A DNA stretch of 64,000 nucleotides from Luteithermobacter gelatinilyticus. Lineage in GTDB: Bacteria > Pseudomonadota > Alphaproteobacteria > Sphingomonadales > Emcibacteraceae. Below, one piece after another: positions 45,498 to 53,695 of the stretch. The notes under the pieces are model-generated. The model searched no databases and was not told the origin of the DNA. It saw nothing but the letters and a program-made list of their open reading frames with translations. The first letter of the stretch is position 1; each line of letters opens with the position of its first letter. The stretch lies in assembly GCF_005849285.1 (NCBI RefSeq), contig NZ_CP040517.1, forward strand, positions 1,928,501 through 1,992,500, read 5' to 3'. The position numbers were made by a program, and so were the translations under genes.

Positions 45498-46619
45498 ATG
45501 AGCGAATATTGTGAAACTGTCATCATCGGCGCGGGCGTTGTGGGCTTGGCCTGCGCCCGGAACTTGGCCCAGCGCGGCCATGAGGTTCTTGTCCTGGAAA
45601 AAGAGACCACCATCGGGAGCGGCATCAGTTCCCGCAACAGCGAGGTGATCCATGCCGGGCTCTATTACCCGCCGGGCAGCCGCAAGGCCGCCTTGTGTGT
45701 GCGCGGGAAAGCGCTTCTTTACGCCTACGCAGAACAGCGTCATATTACGCACCGCCGCCTAGGCAAATTTGTTGTCGCCACAACCCCCGAAGAACAGCCC
45801 GCACTGGAACAGATCGGCATCCGGGCGCAGGCCAACGGCGTAGGAGATCTGATCTGGCTGGATCGAAACGACTGTCGCCGCCGTGAACCGGCGCTTGCCG
45901 CCGAGGCGGCATTGTTTTCCCCTTCCACCGGCATTATCGACAGCCACGGCCTGATGCTGAGCCTGTTAGGGGAGGCCCAGGACCGCGGAGCGATGATTGC
46001 CTATGGCAGCCGGGTGAACCGCATCACCCCCGACGGGCCCGGCTTTGTCCTTGAGGTACGCCAAGAAGACGGCACCTCCTTCCCGCTCGCCTGCCGCCAT
46101 CTGGTCAATGCGGCCGGGCTTGGGGCGGTGCCTCTGCTGCGGCGGATCGACGGATTTCCGACGGCCCGGATTCCGCCGCTATATTTTGCCAAGGGGAACT
46201 ATTTTACTTACCGCGGGCGCGTGCCGTTTCGGCATCTGATCTATCCTGTACCGGTGCCCGGCGGGCTCGGCATTCATCTAACCCTGGATCTCGTCGGACA
46301 AGGCAAGTTCGGCCCCGATGTGGAATGGGTGAAACGGGAAGATTATGACGTGACGGAAAACCGCCGCCCCCAGTTCGCTGCCGCCGTCCGCCGCTACTGG
46401 CCGGCAGTTGAGGAAGAGCGGCTTATCCCGGACTATGCCGGCATCCGCCCCAAAATCGTGCCCCCCGATCAGGGGGACCAGGATTTCCAGATCCAGACCG
46501 CCGCACAGCACGGCTTTCAGGGCCTCGTCAATCTGTTGGGCATCGACTCCCCCGGCCTCACCGCCGCCCTGGCCATCGCGGAACAGGTTGCAGACACTCT
46601 TGACAATCAGGAAGGGTGA
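45498..46619 (+). CDS. FAD-dependent oxidoreductase, L-2-hydroxyglutarate oxidase-like
   Basis: The 373-residue DAO-type flavoprotein opens with the FAD motif TVIIGAGVVGLACARNLAQ and has the family-specific SGISSRNSEVIHAGLYYPPG near residue 43, IDSHGLMLSLLGEAQDRGA near 150, and the C-terminal LVNLLGIDSPGLTAALAIAE. These fit L-2-hydroxyglutarate dehydrogenase/oxidase relatives, which return L-2-hydroxyglutarate to 2-oxoglutarate. An AAGGAAG site precedes the ATG at 45498. It converges with the GntR gene with a 13-base overlap, and a link to the glutarate pathway at 52540 is possible but not shown. Confidence 0.88.
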   Translation: MSEYCETVIIGAGVVGLACARNLAQRGHEVLVLEKETTIGSGISSRNSEVIHAGLYYPPGSRKAALCVRGKALLYAYAEQRHITHRRLGKFVVATTPEEQPALEQIGIRAQANGVGDLIWLDRNDCRRREPALAAEAALFSPSTGIIDSHGLMLSLLGEAQDRGAMIAYGSRVNRITPDGPGFVLEVRQEDGTSFPLACRHLVNAAGLGAVPLLRRIDGFPTARIPPLYFAKGNYFTYRGRVPFRHLIYPVPVPGGLGIHLTLDLVGQGKFGPDVEWVKREDYDVTENRRPQFAAAVRRYWPAVEEERLIPDYAGIRPKIVPPDQGDQDFQIQTAAQHGFQGLVNLLGIDSPGLTAALAIAEQVADTLDNQEG

Positions 46620-47290
46620 TGTTTTGCGATAAAATCCGCCACCATATTCCCCACATGAAGAATATGTTTTTTGAGCATATCGGTGGCCCCAGCCACATCT
46701 TTCTCCCGGCATTTTTTCAGGATCATATCATGTTCCTGATGGGCCTGTGTGGCGGCATCCTTCAGATTCATCTGTAAACGCTGATAACGATCGGTATTGT
46801 CATGCAGCGTATAACAAAATTTCAGGGTCACAGGCGAGTTGGCGGGTCTGTAAAGAGCGGAATGAAACTGCCAGTTGAGATCGGACCAATGGGCCGCATT
46901 CATACCGGAGTCCACCGCCTTGTCATAGGCCCTCAGAGCCTTATCCGCAACCGCAATATCCTTATCCGTCATGTTGGGCACCGCCCGTTCAAGCATGTCG
47001 CATTCCAACATAGCCCTCAGCCGAAACAATTCCCGGATCTCTTCCGCGTTTAACGGTCTGACCACCGCGCCCCGATAAGGCTGCACCTCCACCAGGCCAT
47101 CCCCTTCCAAAAGAAAAAGCGCCTCACGAACCGGAATCCGGCTGGTACCAAGATCCTGAGCCAACGCGTCCTGACGCAGACGTGTCCCCGCCGGATAATG
47201 GCCTGCCACAATCCGCATTTTCAGGGTTTCGTATATGTCATTTGCCGCTGTTTTACGCAGCCGCGGCCTCTGTCCCGACCTGACGCCCAT
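46607..47290 (-). CDS. GntR family regulator, FadR-type ligand-binding domain
   Basis: The 227-residue protein has an N-terminal winged HTH: ANDIYETLKMRIVAGHYPAG, then LAQDLGTSRIPVREALFLLE (residues 15-64). The C-terminal FCD domain contains RLRAMLECDMLERAVPNM near 91 and two histidines in SALYRPANSPV and AATQAHQEHDMILK. Such regulators bind organic acids. It converges with the L-2-hydroxyglutarate-oxidase-like gene but does not share its promoter. No operator is identifiable from one copy. Confidence 0.92.
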   Translation of the reverse strand: MGVRSGQRPRLRKTAANDIYETLKMRIVAGHYPAGTRLRQDALAQDLGTSRIPVREALFLLEGDGLVEVQPYRGAVVRPLNAEEIRELFRLRAMLECDMLERAVPNMTDKDIAVADKALRAYDKAVDSGMNAAHWSDLNWQFHSALYRPANSPVTLKFCYTLHDNTDRYQRLQMNLKDAATQAHQEHDMILKKCREKDVAGATDMLKKHILHVGNMVADFIAKHHPS

Positions 47291-47514
47291 CTTTGCCCTG
47301 TTATGTTCTGATTTTTTCTGAGCTTATACCGGTTTTTACCCGAACTGTAAATTTATTCCCTGTCCCGCATATCATTTCGCAGCCCTGTCTCCCCCTCACC
47401 TTCAAAATCATTCGATCTTCGCTTTACAGTTTTATGTCATCTGTACCTGGTTTTAAGGTGAATGGTGATGAGATTGCCCCATAGGAATTCAATACCAGGC
47501 CGATTCATGATATT

Positions 47515-47554
47515 TTAGAGTAAATTGTGCATAGGTTGGCTCAATTCACTCTAA
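47515..47554. repeat. Full-length, diverged copy of the dispersed palindrome
   Basis: The left arm is TTAGAGTAAATTGTGCATAGG and the right end is CAATTCACTCTAA, 40 bases in all. TTAGAGTAAATTG pairs with CAATTCACTCTAA with one mismatch. The GCATAGG variant is shared with the half copy at 36502. Confidence 0.9.
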
Positions 47555-47621
47555 GGGGAGCGTGGAGAAATCTGAACGGTGGATGGTTTGGTATGACCCG
47601 ACCGCTGAGCCGGCCGGAGAA

Positions 47622-47662
47622 AAACTTCAGGCCCAAACTTCAGGGCGCAAACTTCAGGGCGC
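47622..47662. repeat. 13-14-bp tandem repeat, three copies
   Basis: AAACTTCAGGCCC (47622-47634) is followed by two exact copies of AAACTTCAGGGCGC (47635-47648, 47649-47662). The array ends at the ribosome site (AAGGAAA) of the aldo/keto reductase gene. Confidence 0.92.
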
Positions 47663-47674
47663 AAGGAAACACAC

Positions 47675-48631
47675 GTGAAATATCATGATTTTTTATCAGA
47701 ACACCCGCGCCTCGCTTTGACCCGACGCAACTTTATGGAAACGCTGTCTGCGGCTTTAGCGTCCAGCGTCCTACCGGTACGGGGTGTCCGGGCCTTGCCT
47801 GAAACGCGGCTGATGAATCCCATACCCGCCACCGGAGAAACAATTCCCGCCATCGGCATGGGGACCTGGGGCACCTTCAATGTGGGACAGGATCAGACCC
47901 TGCGGGATCACCGGGTGAAAATCCTCGACGCTTTTTTTGACGGTGGCGGCGGCCTGATTGACTCCTCCCCCATGTATGGCTCTTCTGAGGAAGTAATCGG
48001 TTATGGTCTAGCACGACTGACAAACACGTCGAAACTGTTTTCTGCCACCAAGGTCTGGACCTGGTTCACCGGGCAGGGTCCGGATCAGATGGCCACCTCC
48101 CGCCGGCTATGGGGGGTGGAGCGGTTCGACCTGATGCAGGTCCATAACCTGCTCAACTGGCAGGATCACCTCAAAACCCTGCGGGCCGACCAAGATAAAG
48201 GGCTTGTCCGTTATATCGGTGTCACCACCTCGCATGGCCGCCGACATGGGACGTTGGAAAACATCATGCGCCGCGAGCCGCTGGACTTTGTGCAGTTCAC
48301 CTATAACATTCTCGACCGGGAGGCCGAACAACGCCTGCTACCGCTGGCGGCGGACCGGGGGATCGCCGTGATCATCAACCGGCCCTTCCGGCGCAAGGAA
48401 CTGATCCACCGCTTTCGCCCGCACCCGTTGCCGATCTGGGCGGCGGAAATCGGCTGCACCAGTTGGGCGCAGTTTTTGCTGAAATTCATCATTTCCCACC
48501 CCCATGTCACTTGTACCATCCCGGCCACGTCCCAGATCCCGCACATGCGCGAAAACATGGCCGTGCTCGCCGGCCCGCAACCGGATCAGGCCATGCGCCG
48601 GCGCATGGTCGACTATGTGGAAAATTTGTGA
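47675..48631 (+). CDS. Aldo/keto reductase with a Tat-like signal
   Basis: The 318-residue protein begins with GTG at 47675 after AAGGAAA. The N-terminus has TRRNFMETLSAALASSVLP, a twin-arginine signal, so it is probably exported folded. The AKR barrel follows: IPAIGMGTWGTFNVG near residue 58, IDSSPMYGSSEEVIG near 89 with the catalytic Asp and Tyr, LFSATKVWTW near 116 with the Lys, and MQVHNLLNW near 151. The stop codon shares one base with the next ATG, so the DUF6064 gene is probably translationally coupled. Confidence 0.88.
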   Translation: MKYHDFLSEHPRLALTRRNFMETLSAALASSVLPVRGVRALPETRLMNPIPATGETIPAIGMGTWGTFNVGQDQTLRDHRVKILDAFFDGGGGLIDSSPMYGSSEEVIGYGLARLTNTSKLFSATKVWTWFTGQGPDQMATSRRLWGVERFDLMQVHNLLNWQDHLKTLRADQDKGLVRYIGVTTSHGRRHGTLENIMRREPLDFVQFTYNILDREAEQRLLPLAADRGIAVIINRPFRRKELIHRFRPHPLPIWAAEIGCTSWAQFLLKFIISHPHVTCTIPATSQIPHMRENMAVLAGPQPDQAMRRRMVDYVENL

Positions 48632-49299
48632 TGCTGCCCTATTCCCAGGAAGTATTTTTTTCATTTCTCAGCCTGTATAATAGCGCCTTATGGCCGCTGC
48701 TTATTGTAGGGATGGGGCTGTGGGGGATGGGGCTGGTATGGTTTTATCGCCCGGTTTCATGCGGGAGGCGGCTTTTGGCCGCATTATTGGCGTTTGGCTG
48801 GCTGTGGACGGGGGGATATTTTCTGATGACGCGCTTTGCCGCACTCAATTTTATGGCCCCGCTGTATGGTGCTTTTTTTGTGGGACAGGCGGGGCTTATG
48901 GCATGGTACGGCGTCCGGCATGGCAAACTGAAACTTTCCCTGCGCGCGGGGGGACCCGGCATGATCGGCCGCATGATATGTCTTTATGCGTTGATCGGAT
49001 ATCCCCTTATTGACAGGCTTTGGAGCGAAGACTGGACGGCGCTGCGCCTGGCGGGGTTTGCGCCTGGCCCTACGGTGATGCTGACCCTGGGCGTGCTGGC
49101 ACTTGCCGGCCGTTCCGCTCCTCTTATCCTCTTGTTCATCCCGCTGCTGTGGTGTGGCGTGGCAACCTATACCGCCTGGGCCCTGCCCTTGCCCGTAGAC
49201 TATGTCTTGCCGGTGGCGGGGCTCATCACACTGGCCGTGAGACTTTATGATCGGCCGCGGCCATATTGTTCGACAAGCGAGCGTGAAGCGCCAGAATAG
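48631..49299 (+). CDS. DUF6064 family membrane protein
   Basis: The 222-residue protein has about six membrane helices and a short start (MLPYSQEVFFSFLSLYNSAL) typical of DUF6064. Later helices include LLAALLAFGWLWTGGYFLM and VMLTLGVLALAG. A longer upstream frame exists but would overlap the reductase. The function is unknown; the one-base overlap with the aldo/keto reductase suggests a pair, with DUF6064 perhaps serving as the membrane partner of the Tat-exported enzyme. Confidence 0.85.
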   Translation: MLPYSQEVFFSFLSLYNSALWPLLIVGMGLWGMGLVWFYRPVSCGRRLLAALLAFGWLWTGGYFLMTRFAALNFMAPLYGAFFVGQAGLMAWYGVRHGKLKLSLRAGGPGMIGRMICLYALIGYPLIDRLWSEDWTALRLAGFAPGPTVMLTLGVLALAGRSAPLILLFIPLLWCGVATYTAWALPLPVDYVLPVAGLITLAVRLYDRPRPYCSTSEREAPE

Positions 49300-49444
49300 C
49301 GGGGGGTCTTGCCATGAAGAAGAAAACGATTATATAGGGAAAGAGGTCGAGTTGGTTCTTACTAAAGACTCAAATGAAACGGACCGAAGATAACATCAGG
49401 TCTTGAAACCCCGTAAAAATTCGGTTGCTATTGTGACAGAAACA

Positions 49445-49819
49445 ATGAAGAGGCCAAATATTTTCGTTGCGCTGCTGGTTCTCATACTGGCGGCCGCCTT
49501 TTCATTGTATGACGCAAGCTCCGGTTCTCCGGCACCAGGGTTGGGGGGCACGTTATATCCCGTCAAGTCTGCAGACCACCTGACCATTGAAGATAATGCG
49601 ACCGCCACGATCACCCTTCGGCTTCAGGGCGGAAACAAAAGTTCTCATTCGGAAAAAGATGATCCTGATGGCTCGTTTCCCTGGGCCATGAACTTGACCC
49701 AGGATGTCTTTTTCGCCGTCCTCCTGAAGGGCGGCATCAAGCCTGCCAACGGCTTCCTGCCGGGGGTCCCCGCCGCACCGGAAGACGCCCGACCGCGGGC
49801 TCCCCCTTTCTTCTCATGA
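49445..49819 (+). CDS. Hypothetical secreted or anchored small protein
   Basis: The 124-residue frame from ATG 49445 has one hydrophobic segment near its start (IFVALLVLILAAAFSLYDASS), which could be a signal peptide or anchor, then a Gly/Ser/Pro-rich region with no recognised domain. A TTG start 14 codons upstream is in frame. No clear ribosome site is seen. I do not recognise it. It lies at the edge of a decayed region, and it could be a real small protein or a degraded one. Confidence 0.45.
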   Translation: MKRPNIFVALLVLILAAAFSLYDASSGSPAPGLGGTLYPVKSADHLTIEDNATATITLRLQGGNKSSHSEKDDPDGSFPWAMNLTQDVFFAVLLKGGIKPANGFLPGVPAAPEDARPRAPPFFS

Positions 49820-50121
49820 CACGATGAAACCGTGACGGACCCGGTGACGGTTCCGCCGCCTGTGCGCCGAACCGCACCGGCGTCACGCTCTCAATGTAAC
49901 CCTGGTTAAAATCAAGATGATGCCCATGAATGTCCGGAATCCGATCCGGACGGCAACATGATCGTGCATCCCGCGGAATATGAGAATGAAAAACATGTCA
50001 ATAGCCACAGACCTCGCGAACCACAGCAAAAACGCCCTCAACTTACTTCGGAGCGATCAGGATATTTGCATCGCATTATATGCAACTCCCTGCGATGTGC
50101 TTTTTGCCGGGAGGCCATGAC
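49820..50121. other. Intergenic stretch with possible decayed coding sequence
   Basis: This 302-base gap holds no supported gene. One frame encodes an acidic stretch including DDAHECPESDPDGNMIVHPA and EYENEKHVNSHRPREP (about 49915-50020), which looks protein-like but lacks a start and a recognisable family. It may be a gene remnant. Low-confidence short frames are otherwise not reported. Confidence 0.4.
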
Positions 50122-50373
50122 ATGAATGTGCCTCATAAAAAGCTGCGCAGTTCGGCAATCTTCGGGGCGCTCGTCGCCTCCTCGTTCATCGTGGCGGAGA
50201 TCGTGATCATATGTCTTATAGTCGTTAATGTATTTTTGAGCGGAATAGTGCAAGATATCGCCTACGGAATTTGTTTTTTGGCGATCTCCTGGTTTTGGGT
50301 GCGATTTTATCGCCATGTTTATCACGTGGAGCTGAACTTGCTGTCCGACAGCCCCCCGGACGAACCGAGCTGA
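50122..50373 (+). CDS. Small two-helix membrane protein, unknown
   Basis: The 83-residue frame begins at ATG 50122 after GGGAGG. It has two predicted membrane segments (SAIFGALVASSFIVAEIVII around residues 12-31, then a second around DIAYGICFLAISWFWVRF) and a polar C-terminus ending DSPPDEPS. The frame and ribosome site look genuine, but no family is recognised. It faces the chimeric pseudogene that follows on the other strand. Confidence 0.6.
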   Translation: MNVPHKKLRSSAIFGALVASSFIVAEIVIICLIVVNVFLSGIVQDIAYGICFLAISWFWVRFYRHVYHVELNLLSDSPPDEPS

Positions 50374-50472
50374 CGCTATGTGGAGCGGCACCAGGGCCAG
50401 GCTCACACACAAGCCTTAACAAGAGATTAAACGGCGTCAGTCGCCGAATTATGCCGGCCGGTCGTTCCCCGC

Positions 50473-51263
50473 CTAGGGCTTAGGCTGGTAGTTTGTCTTG
50501 CGGACGATCGTGGCGACATCGACGCCCAGCGCCTGGGCCGCTTTACGCTTGCTACCATGAAGTTCAATTGCCTTTTCGATAACCGTCAATTCAAAGTGAC
50601 GAACCAGATCTTTCAGGTTTTCCGGCTGGTCAGGATGAGGAACCGGCGGCCCTTCATCATCCATACTGTATTGCCGCCCCCGCCCAGAGAAACATATTGA
50701 CTGGCATGCGTAATACAATCCGGTAGATTTTCCGGCTTCACCACTTCATCGCATTCCACGGCGAGATGCTCGATAATATTTTGCAATTCCCGTATATTGC
50801 CGGGATAATCATAGGTGACCAGACGGGTCCAAGCCTCTTTGCTAAAGCGCAGCGGCCGTCCCCGTTTTTTTACCAGATGCGCCAAGAAGTTTTCAATCAG
50901 TTCCGGGACGATCTCCCGTGTCTCGCGTAAGGGGGGAGTTTTGATCCGAATAACGCAAAGGCGGTAAAAAAGATCTTTCCTAAAGGTGTCTTCGGCCACC
51001 ATTTTTTCCAGATTCCGGTTGGTCGCAGCAATGATTTTGACATTAACCTGCTTCGCTGTGGTGGCTCCCAATCGTTGAACCGTTCCGGTTTCGAGGAACT
51101 GCAACAGTTTGGGTTGACAATAAAGCGGAATTTCTCCCACTTCATCCAGAAACAGCGTGCCCTGGGGGCTGCGCAGTACCTCGACCCGCTCCAGGTCGAA
51201 CATCGGAAATCCGGATCTGGTTTTCAGTCCCGAACTTTCTTGCTTGATGAAAGCAAAACCCAT
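50473..51263 (-). pseudogene. Chimeric, frameshifted sigma-54 activator with a TonB-receptor-like start
   Basis: Read on the minus strand, the product starts at 51263 with 43 residues ending MFDLERVEVLRSPQGTLF, the plug-domain motif of TonB-dependent receptors. It then continues as GTLFLDEVGEIPLYCQPKLL and IIAATNRNLEKMVAEDTFRK, the Walker B and sensor parts of a sigma-54 AAA+ activator. Walker A and GAFTGA are missing. The AAA+ region runs to about 50665, where a frameshift in a G-rich run moves the reading frame. The HTH_8 end (AIELHGSKRKAAQALGVDVA) is in the next frame and stops at 50473. A good AAAGGAT site remains. It cannot work as an activator. Confidence 0.8.
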
Positions 51264-51582
51264 GCCGTTTTTTTCTATCCTTTAAAATCAAACCGTTATG
51301 CTAATTTTTTATTTTTCCCTTTCCCATAATGCTGCCTTTTTGCAACGAACCAACATCAAATAATGCATCATTTGCATCGCGCCGGCCTGCCCTGCATTCC
51401 GTAACCACAACGAGGGATGCGGACATGTGTTAACGAAACATGTCTGCAGTTCGCTATTTTTCAGACTCAGGCTTGTATTTCCCGGTTCGCTCATTACTAT
51501 TTACGCAGAGAACAAACGGCTGCGGAGCAGACAGGCCATGATGGGCAGAACCATATTCCATTCGGGGACAAGGCAGTAAGAT
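51264..51582. other. Intergenic region between the pseudogene and the LuxR-type gene
   Basis: This 319-base gap has no supported gene. The part next to the pseudogene is AT-rich, with T- and A-tracts at 51270-51330. I see no -12/-24 sigma-54 site and no dispersed repeat. It should contain the promoter of the LuxR-type gene at its right end, but no clear -35/-10 pair is visible. Confidence 0.6.
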
Positions 51583-52443
51583 ATGGGCTTGATGTCTCTG
51601 ACCTCGCAGGCGTGGTACGACCTTCTTTCAGAAGCGCTTTTCGCGCCGAACAGTCGAGCCAAGCTGCACGGACTTGCAACCGCACTCAAGAGCCTTGTCG
51701 CCATCGACAGTCTGCTCATTCTTGTCTATCTTCCCCACCAGCGCCCGGTTTTTTATTACAAGGATGCCGACCACAAATGGCGCAAAAACAATATCGACGA
51801 ATTTCTGTCCGGTTATTATCTTCTGGATCCGTTTTATCAGGCCGCTGAAGTCTGTCGCGCGCCCTGTCTGTGTCGACTCAACAGCATTAGTTCGGAAGAT
51901 TTTTACGATACTGAATATTATGAATCCTGGTACAAACAATCCGGTCTGATTGACGAAGTAAATTATCTAATTCCTGTGGATGGCGGGCCTGTGCTCGCGA
52001 TTTCCTTGGCCAAAAACATGGATCACAGCCTGTTCTCACAGACCGAAATCTCTCTCCTTTCGACCATTCTTCCCCTTGTTAAGGGACTTCTCCAGGAGGT
52101 GTGGAGCCAAGGCCTGACCCCGGAGATTTCCGCAGGAGACAGCGAAGCCGCCCACCACCGCGCCCTGCGTGAGGCACAGAAGAATTTTGGTCGTTCCCTG
52201 CTCACGGAACGGGAATTTGAGATCGTGCAGCTTCTGCTAAAAGGCCATTCCACTAAATCCATCGCCGGCAAACTCGACATTTCCCCCACCACCATCAAGG
52301 TGCACCGGAAAAATATATACGCCAAGTTGGACATCTCGTCACATTCCGAACTTTTCTCGCTGTTTTTTGATGCCCTGTCCACCGTCACCCCGGCAGAAGG
52401 GGAAGACCCCCTGATCCGTTATCATATGAGCCGGCGACGCTGA
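51583..52443 (+). CDS. LuxR-type (GerE HTH) regulator, probable controller of glutarate genes
   Basis: The 286-residue protein has a ligand-sensing-like N-terminal domain (about residues 1-190, with LLILVYLPHQRPVFYYKDAD and ESWYKQSGLIDEVNYLIPVD), then a GerE HTH near 205-265: LLTEREFEIVQLLLKGHSTK and TTIKVHRKNIYAKLDISSHS. It is a paralogue of the regulator at 39494, sharing the YAKLxISSxxELFSL ending. Immediately after it stands a 23-bp dyad-containing element also found upstream of the gabT-like gene. It is therefore the best candidate regulator of the glutarate set. The effector is unknown. Confidence 0.9.
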   Translation: MGLMSLTSQAWYDLLSEALFAPNSRAKLHGLATALKSLVAIDSLLILVYLPHQRPVFYYKDADHKWRKNNIDEFLSGYYLLDPFYQAAEVCRAPCLCRLNSISSEDFYDTEYYESWYKQSGLIDEVNYLIPVDGGPVLAISLAKNMDHSLFSQTEISLLSTILPLVKGLLQEVWSQGLTPEISAGDSEAAHHRALREAQKNFGRSLLTEREFEIVQLLLKGHSTKSIAGKLDISPTTIKVHRKNIYAKLDISSHSELFSLFFDALSTVTPAEGEDPLIRYHMSRRR

Positions 52444-52447
52444 GTGA

Positions 52448-52470
52448 CTACTCCCCGGGGGGTATTTACG
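52448..52470 (+). promoter_or_regulatory. Dyad element upstream of the CoA-transferase gene
   Basis: The element runs CTACTCCCCGGGGGGTATTT plus ACG. It matches the complement of 56523-56545 at 20 of 23 positions. The core is a near-palindrome with ACTCCC facing GGGGGGT. It lies five bases after the LuxR-type stop and about 70 bases before the CoA-transferase ATG. Confidence 0.75.
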
Positions 52471-52539
52471 CTGCCACACATCTCTTTATGCTTGGATTTA
52501 CTGGCAAGAGTATCTTCAGCAAGAACAGGTCGTATTGTT

Positions 52540-53685
52540 ATGAATAGCCCCCTGTCTCATATTAAAGTGCTTGATCTCAGCCGTGTTCTGGCCGGCCCCT
52601 GGGCAACCCAGATGCTCGGCGATCTGGGTGCGGAAGTCATTAAAATCGAACGTCCCAAGACCGGCGATGACACCCGCCACTGGGGCCCGCCCTTCCTGCG
52701 CAACCCGGACGGCAGCCAGGGCGACGCCGCCTATTTTCTGTGTGCCAATCGCAACAAAACCAGCATGGTTCTCGACATCAGTACGCCGGAAGGCCAGGAC
52801 AAAATCAAGGCCCTGGCCCGCGACTGCGATGTGGTGGTGGAAAATTACAAGGTCGGCGGCCTGAAAAAATACGGCCTCGATTATGACAGTCTCAGCGCCC
52901 TCAATCCCGGCCTGATTTATTGTTCGATCACCGGCTTTGGCCAGACCGGACCCTATGCCAGCCGGCCCGGCTATGATTTTCTGATCCAGGCCATGGGCGG
53001 CATGATGAGCATCACCGGTGAAAAGGATAGCCTGCCCGGCGGCGGGCCCCAAAAGGTGGGCGTCGCCATCGCCGACGTGATGACTGGCATGTATGCCTCC
53101 GTCGGCATCCTCGCCGCACTTGCCCACCGCGACAGGACCGGCGAAGGCCAATATCTCGACATCGCCCTTCTGGACTGCCTGATCGCCAGCCTCGCTAACC
53201 AGAACATGAATTATCTGATCGGCGGCCAGGTTCCCGAACGCCTGGGCAACGGCCATCCCAACATCGTGCCCTATCAGGCCTTCGCCACCCGCGACAGCCA
53301 CCTCATTCTCGCCATCGGCAATGACGCCCAGTTCAGGCGTTTTGCCGAACTGAATGGGCAGGATTGGGCCGCGCGGGCGGAGTTTTCCACGAACCAAAGC
53401 CGGGTTGAACATCGCAACCAGCTTATTCCCCTGATTGAGGAGGTCATGCAACAACGTACGACGCGGGAGTGGGTAAGCCTTCTCGAACAAAACAACATCC
53501 CTTGCGGCCCGGTGAACACTCTGAAAGAAACCTTCGCGGACCCGCAGGTGATCCACCGCCAAATGGTGCGGGAAATGGTGCGAGAGGACGGGATGCGCCT
53601 CCCGACGATTTCAAACCCCATCAATTTTTCCAAGACCCCGGTACAGTACCGGAGAAGCCCCCCCAAATTGTCTCCTGAAGAGTAG
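52540..53685 (+). CDS. CaiB/BaiF family CoA-transferase, probable glutarate CoA-transferase
   Basis: The 381-residue enzyme shows the class III CoA-transferase opening IKVLDLSRVLAGPWATQMLG, then AEVIKIERPKTGDDTRHWGP near residue 28, PGLIYCSITGFGQTGPYA near 121, and VAIADVMTGMYASVGILAAL near 174 with the catalytic aspartate. It moves CoA between dicarboxylates. Its position between a LuxR-type regulator and glutaryl-CoA dehydrogenase points to glutarate (succinyl-CoA:glutarate CoA-transferase type) as the substrate. The ATG at 52540 is the first family-like start; frames extend upstream to 52444. A small gene follows. Confidence 0.85.
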   Translation: MNSPLSHIKVLDLSRVLAGPWATQMLGDLGAEVIKIERPKTGDDTRHWGPPFLRNPDGSQGDAAYFLCANRNKTSMVLDISTPEGQDKIKALARDCDVVVENYKVGGLKKYGLDYDSLSALNPGLIYCSITGFGQTGPYASRPGYDFLIQAMGGMMSITGEKDSLPGGGPQKVGVAIADVMTGMYASVGILAALAHRDRTGEGQYLDIALLDCLIASLANQNMNYLIGGQVPERLGNGHPNIVPYQAFATRDSHLILAIGNDAQFRRFAELNGQDWAARAEFSTNQSRVEHRNQLIPLIEEVMQQRTTREWVSLLEQNNIPCGPVNTLKETFADPQVIHRQMVREMVREDGMRLPTISNPINFSKTPVQYRRSPPKLSPEE

Positions 53686-53695
53686 GATACAAGAC

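Larger units (their letters stand above)
47291..47674. other. Intergenic region rich in repeats
   Basis: This 384-base gap carries no gene I can support. It contains the GntR promoter at its left, a diverged repeat fragment at 47451-47475 that matches part of 43240-43277, a nearly complete dispersed palindrome at 47515-47554, and a 14-bp three-copy tandem repeat at 47622-47662 just before the aldo/keto reductase start. Confidence 0.7.

Noticed and set aside
51264-51330. Sigma-54 (-24/-12) promoter in front of the chimeric pseudogene
   Set aside because: No TGGCAC-N5-TTGC match is present; the region is merely AT-rich.
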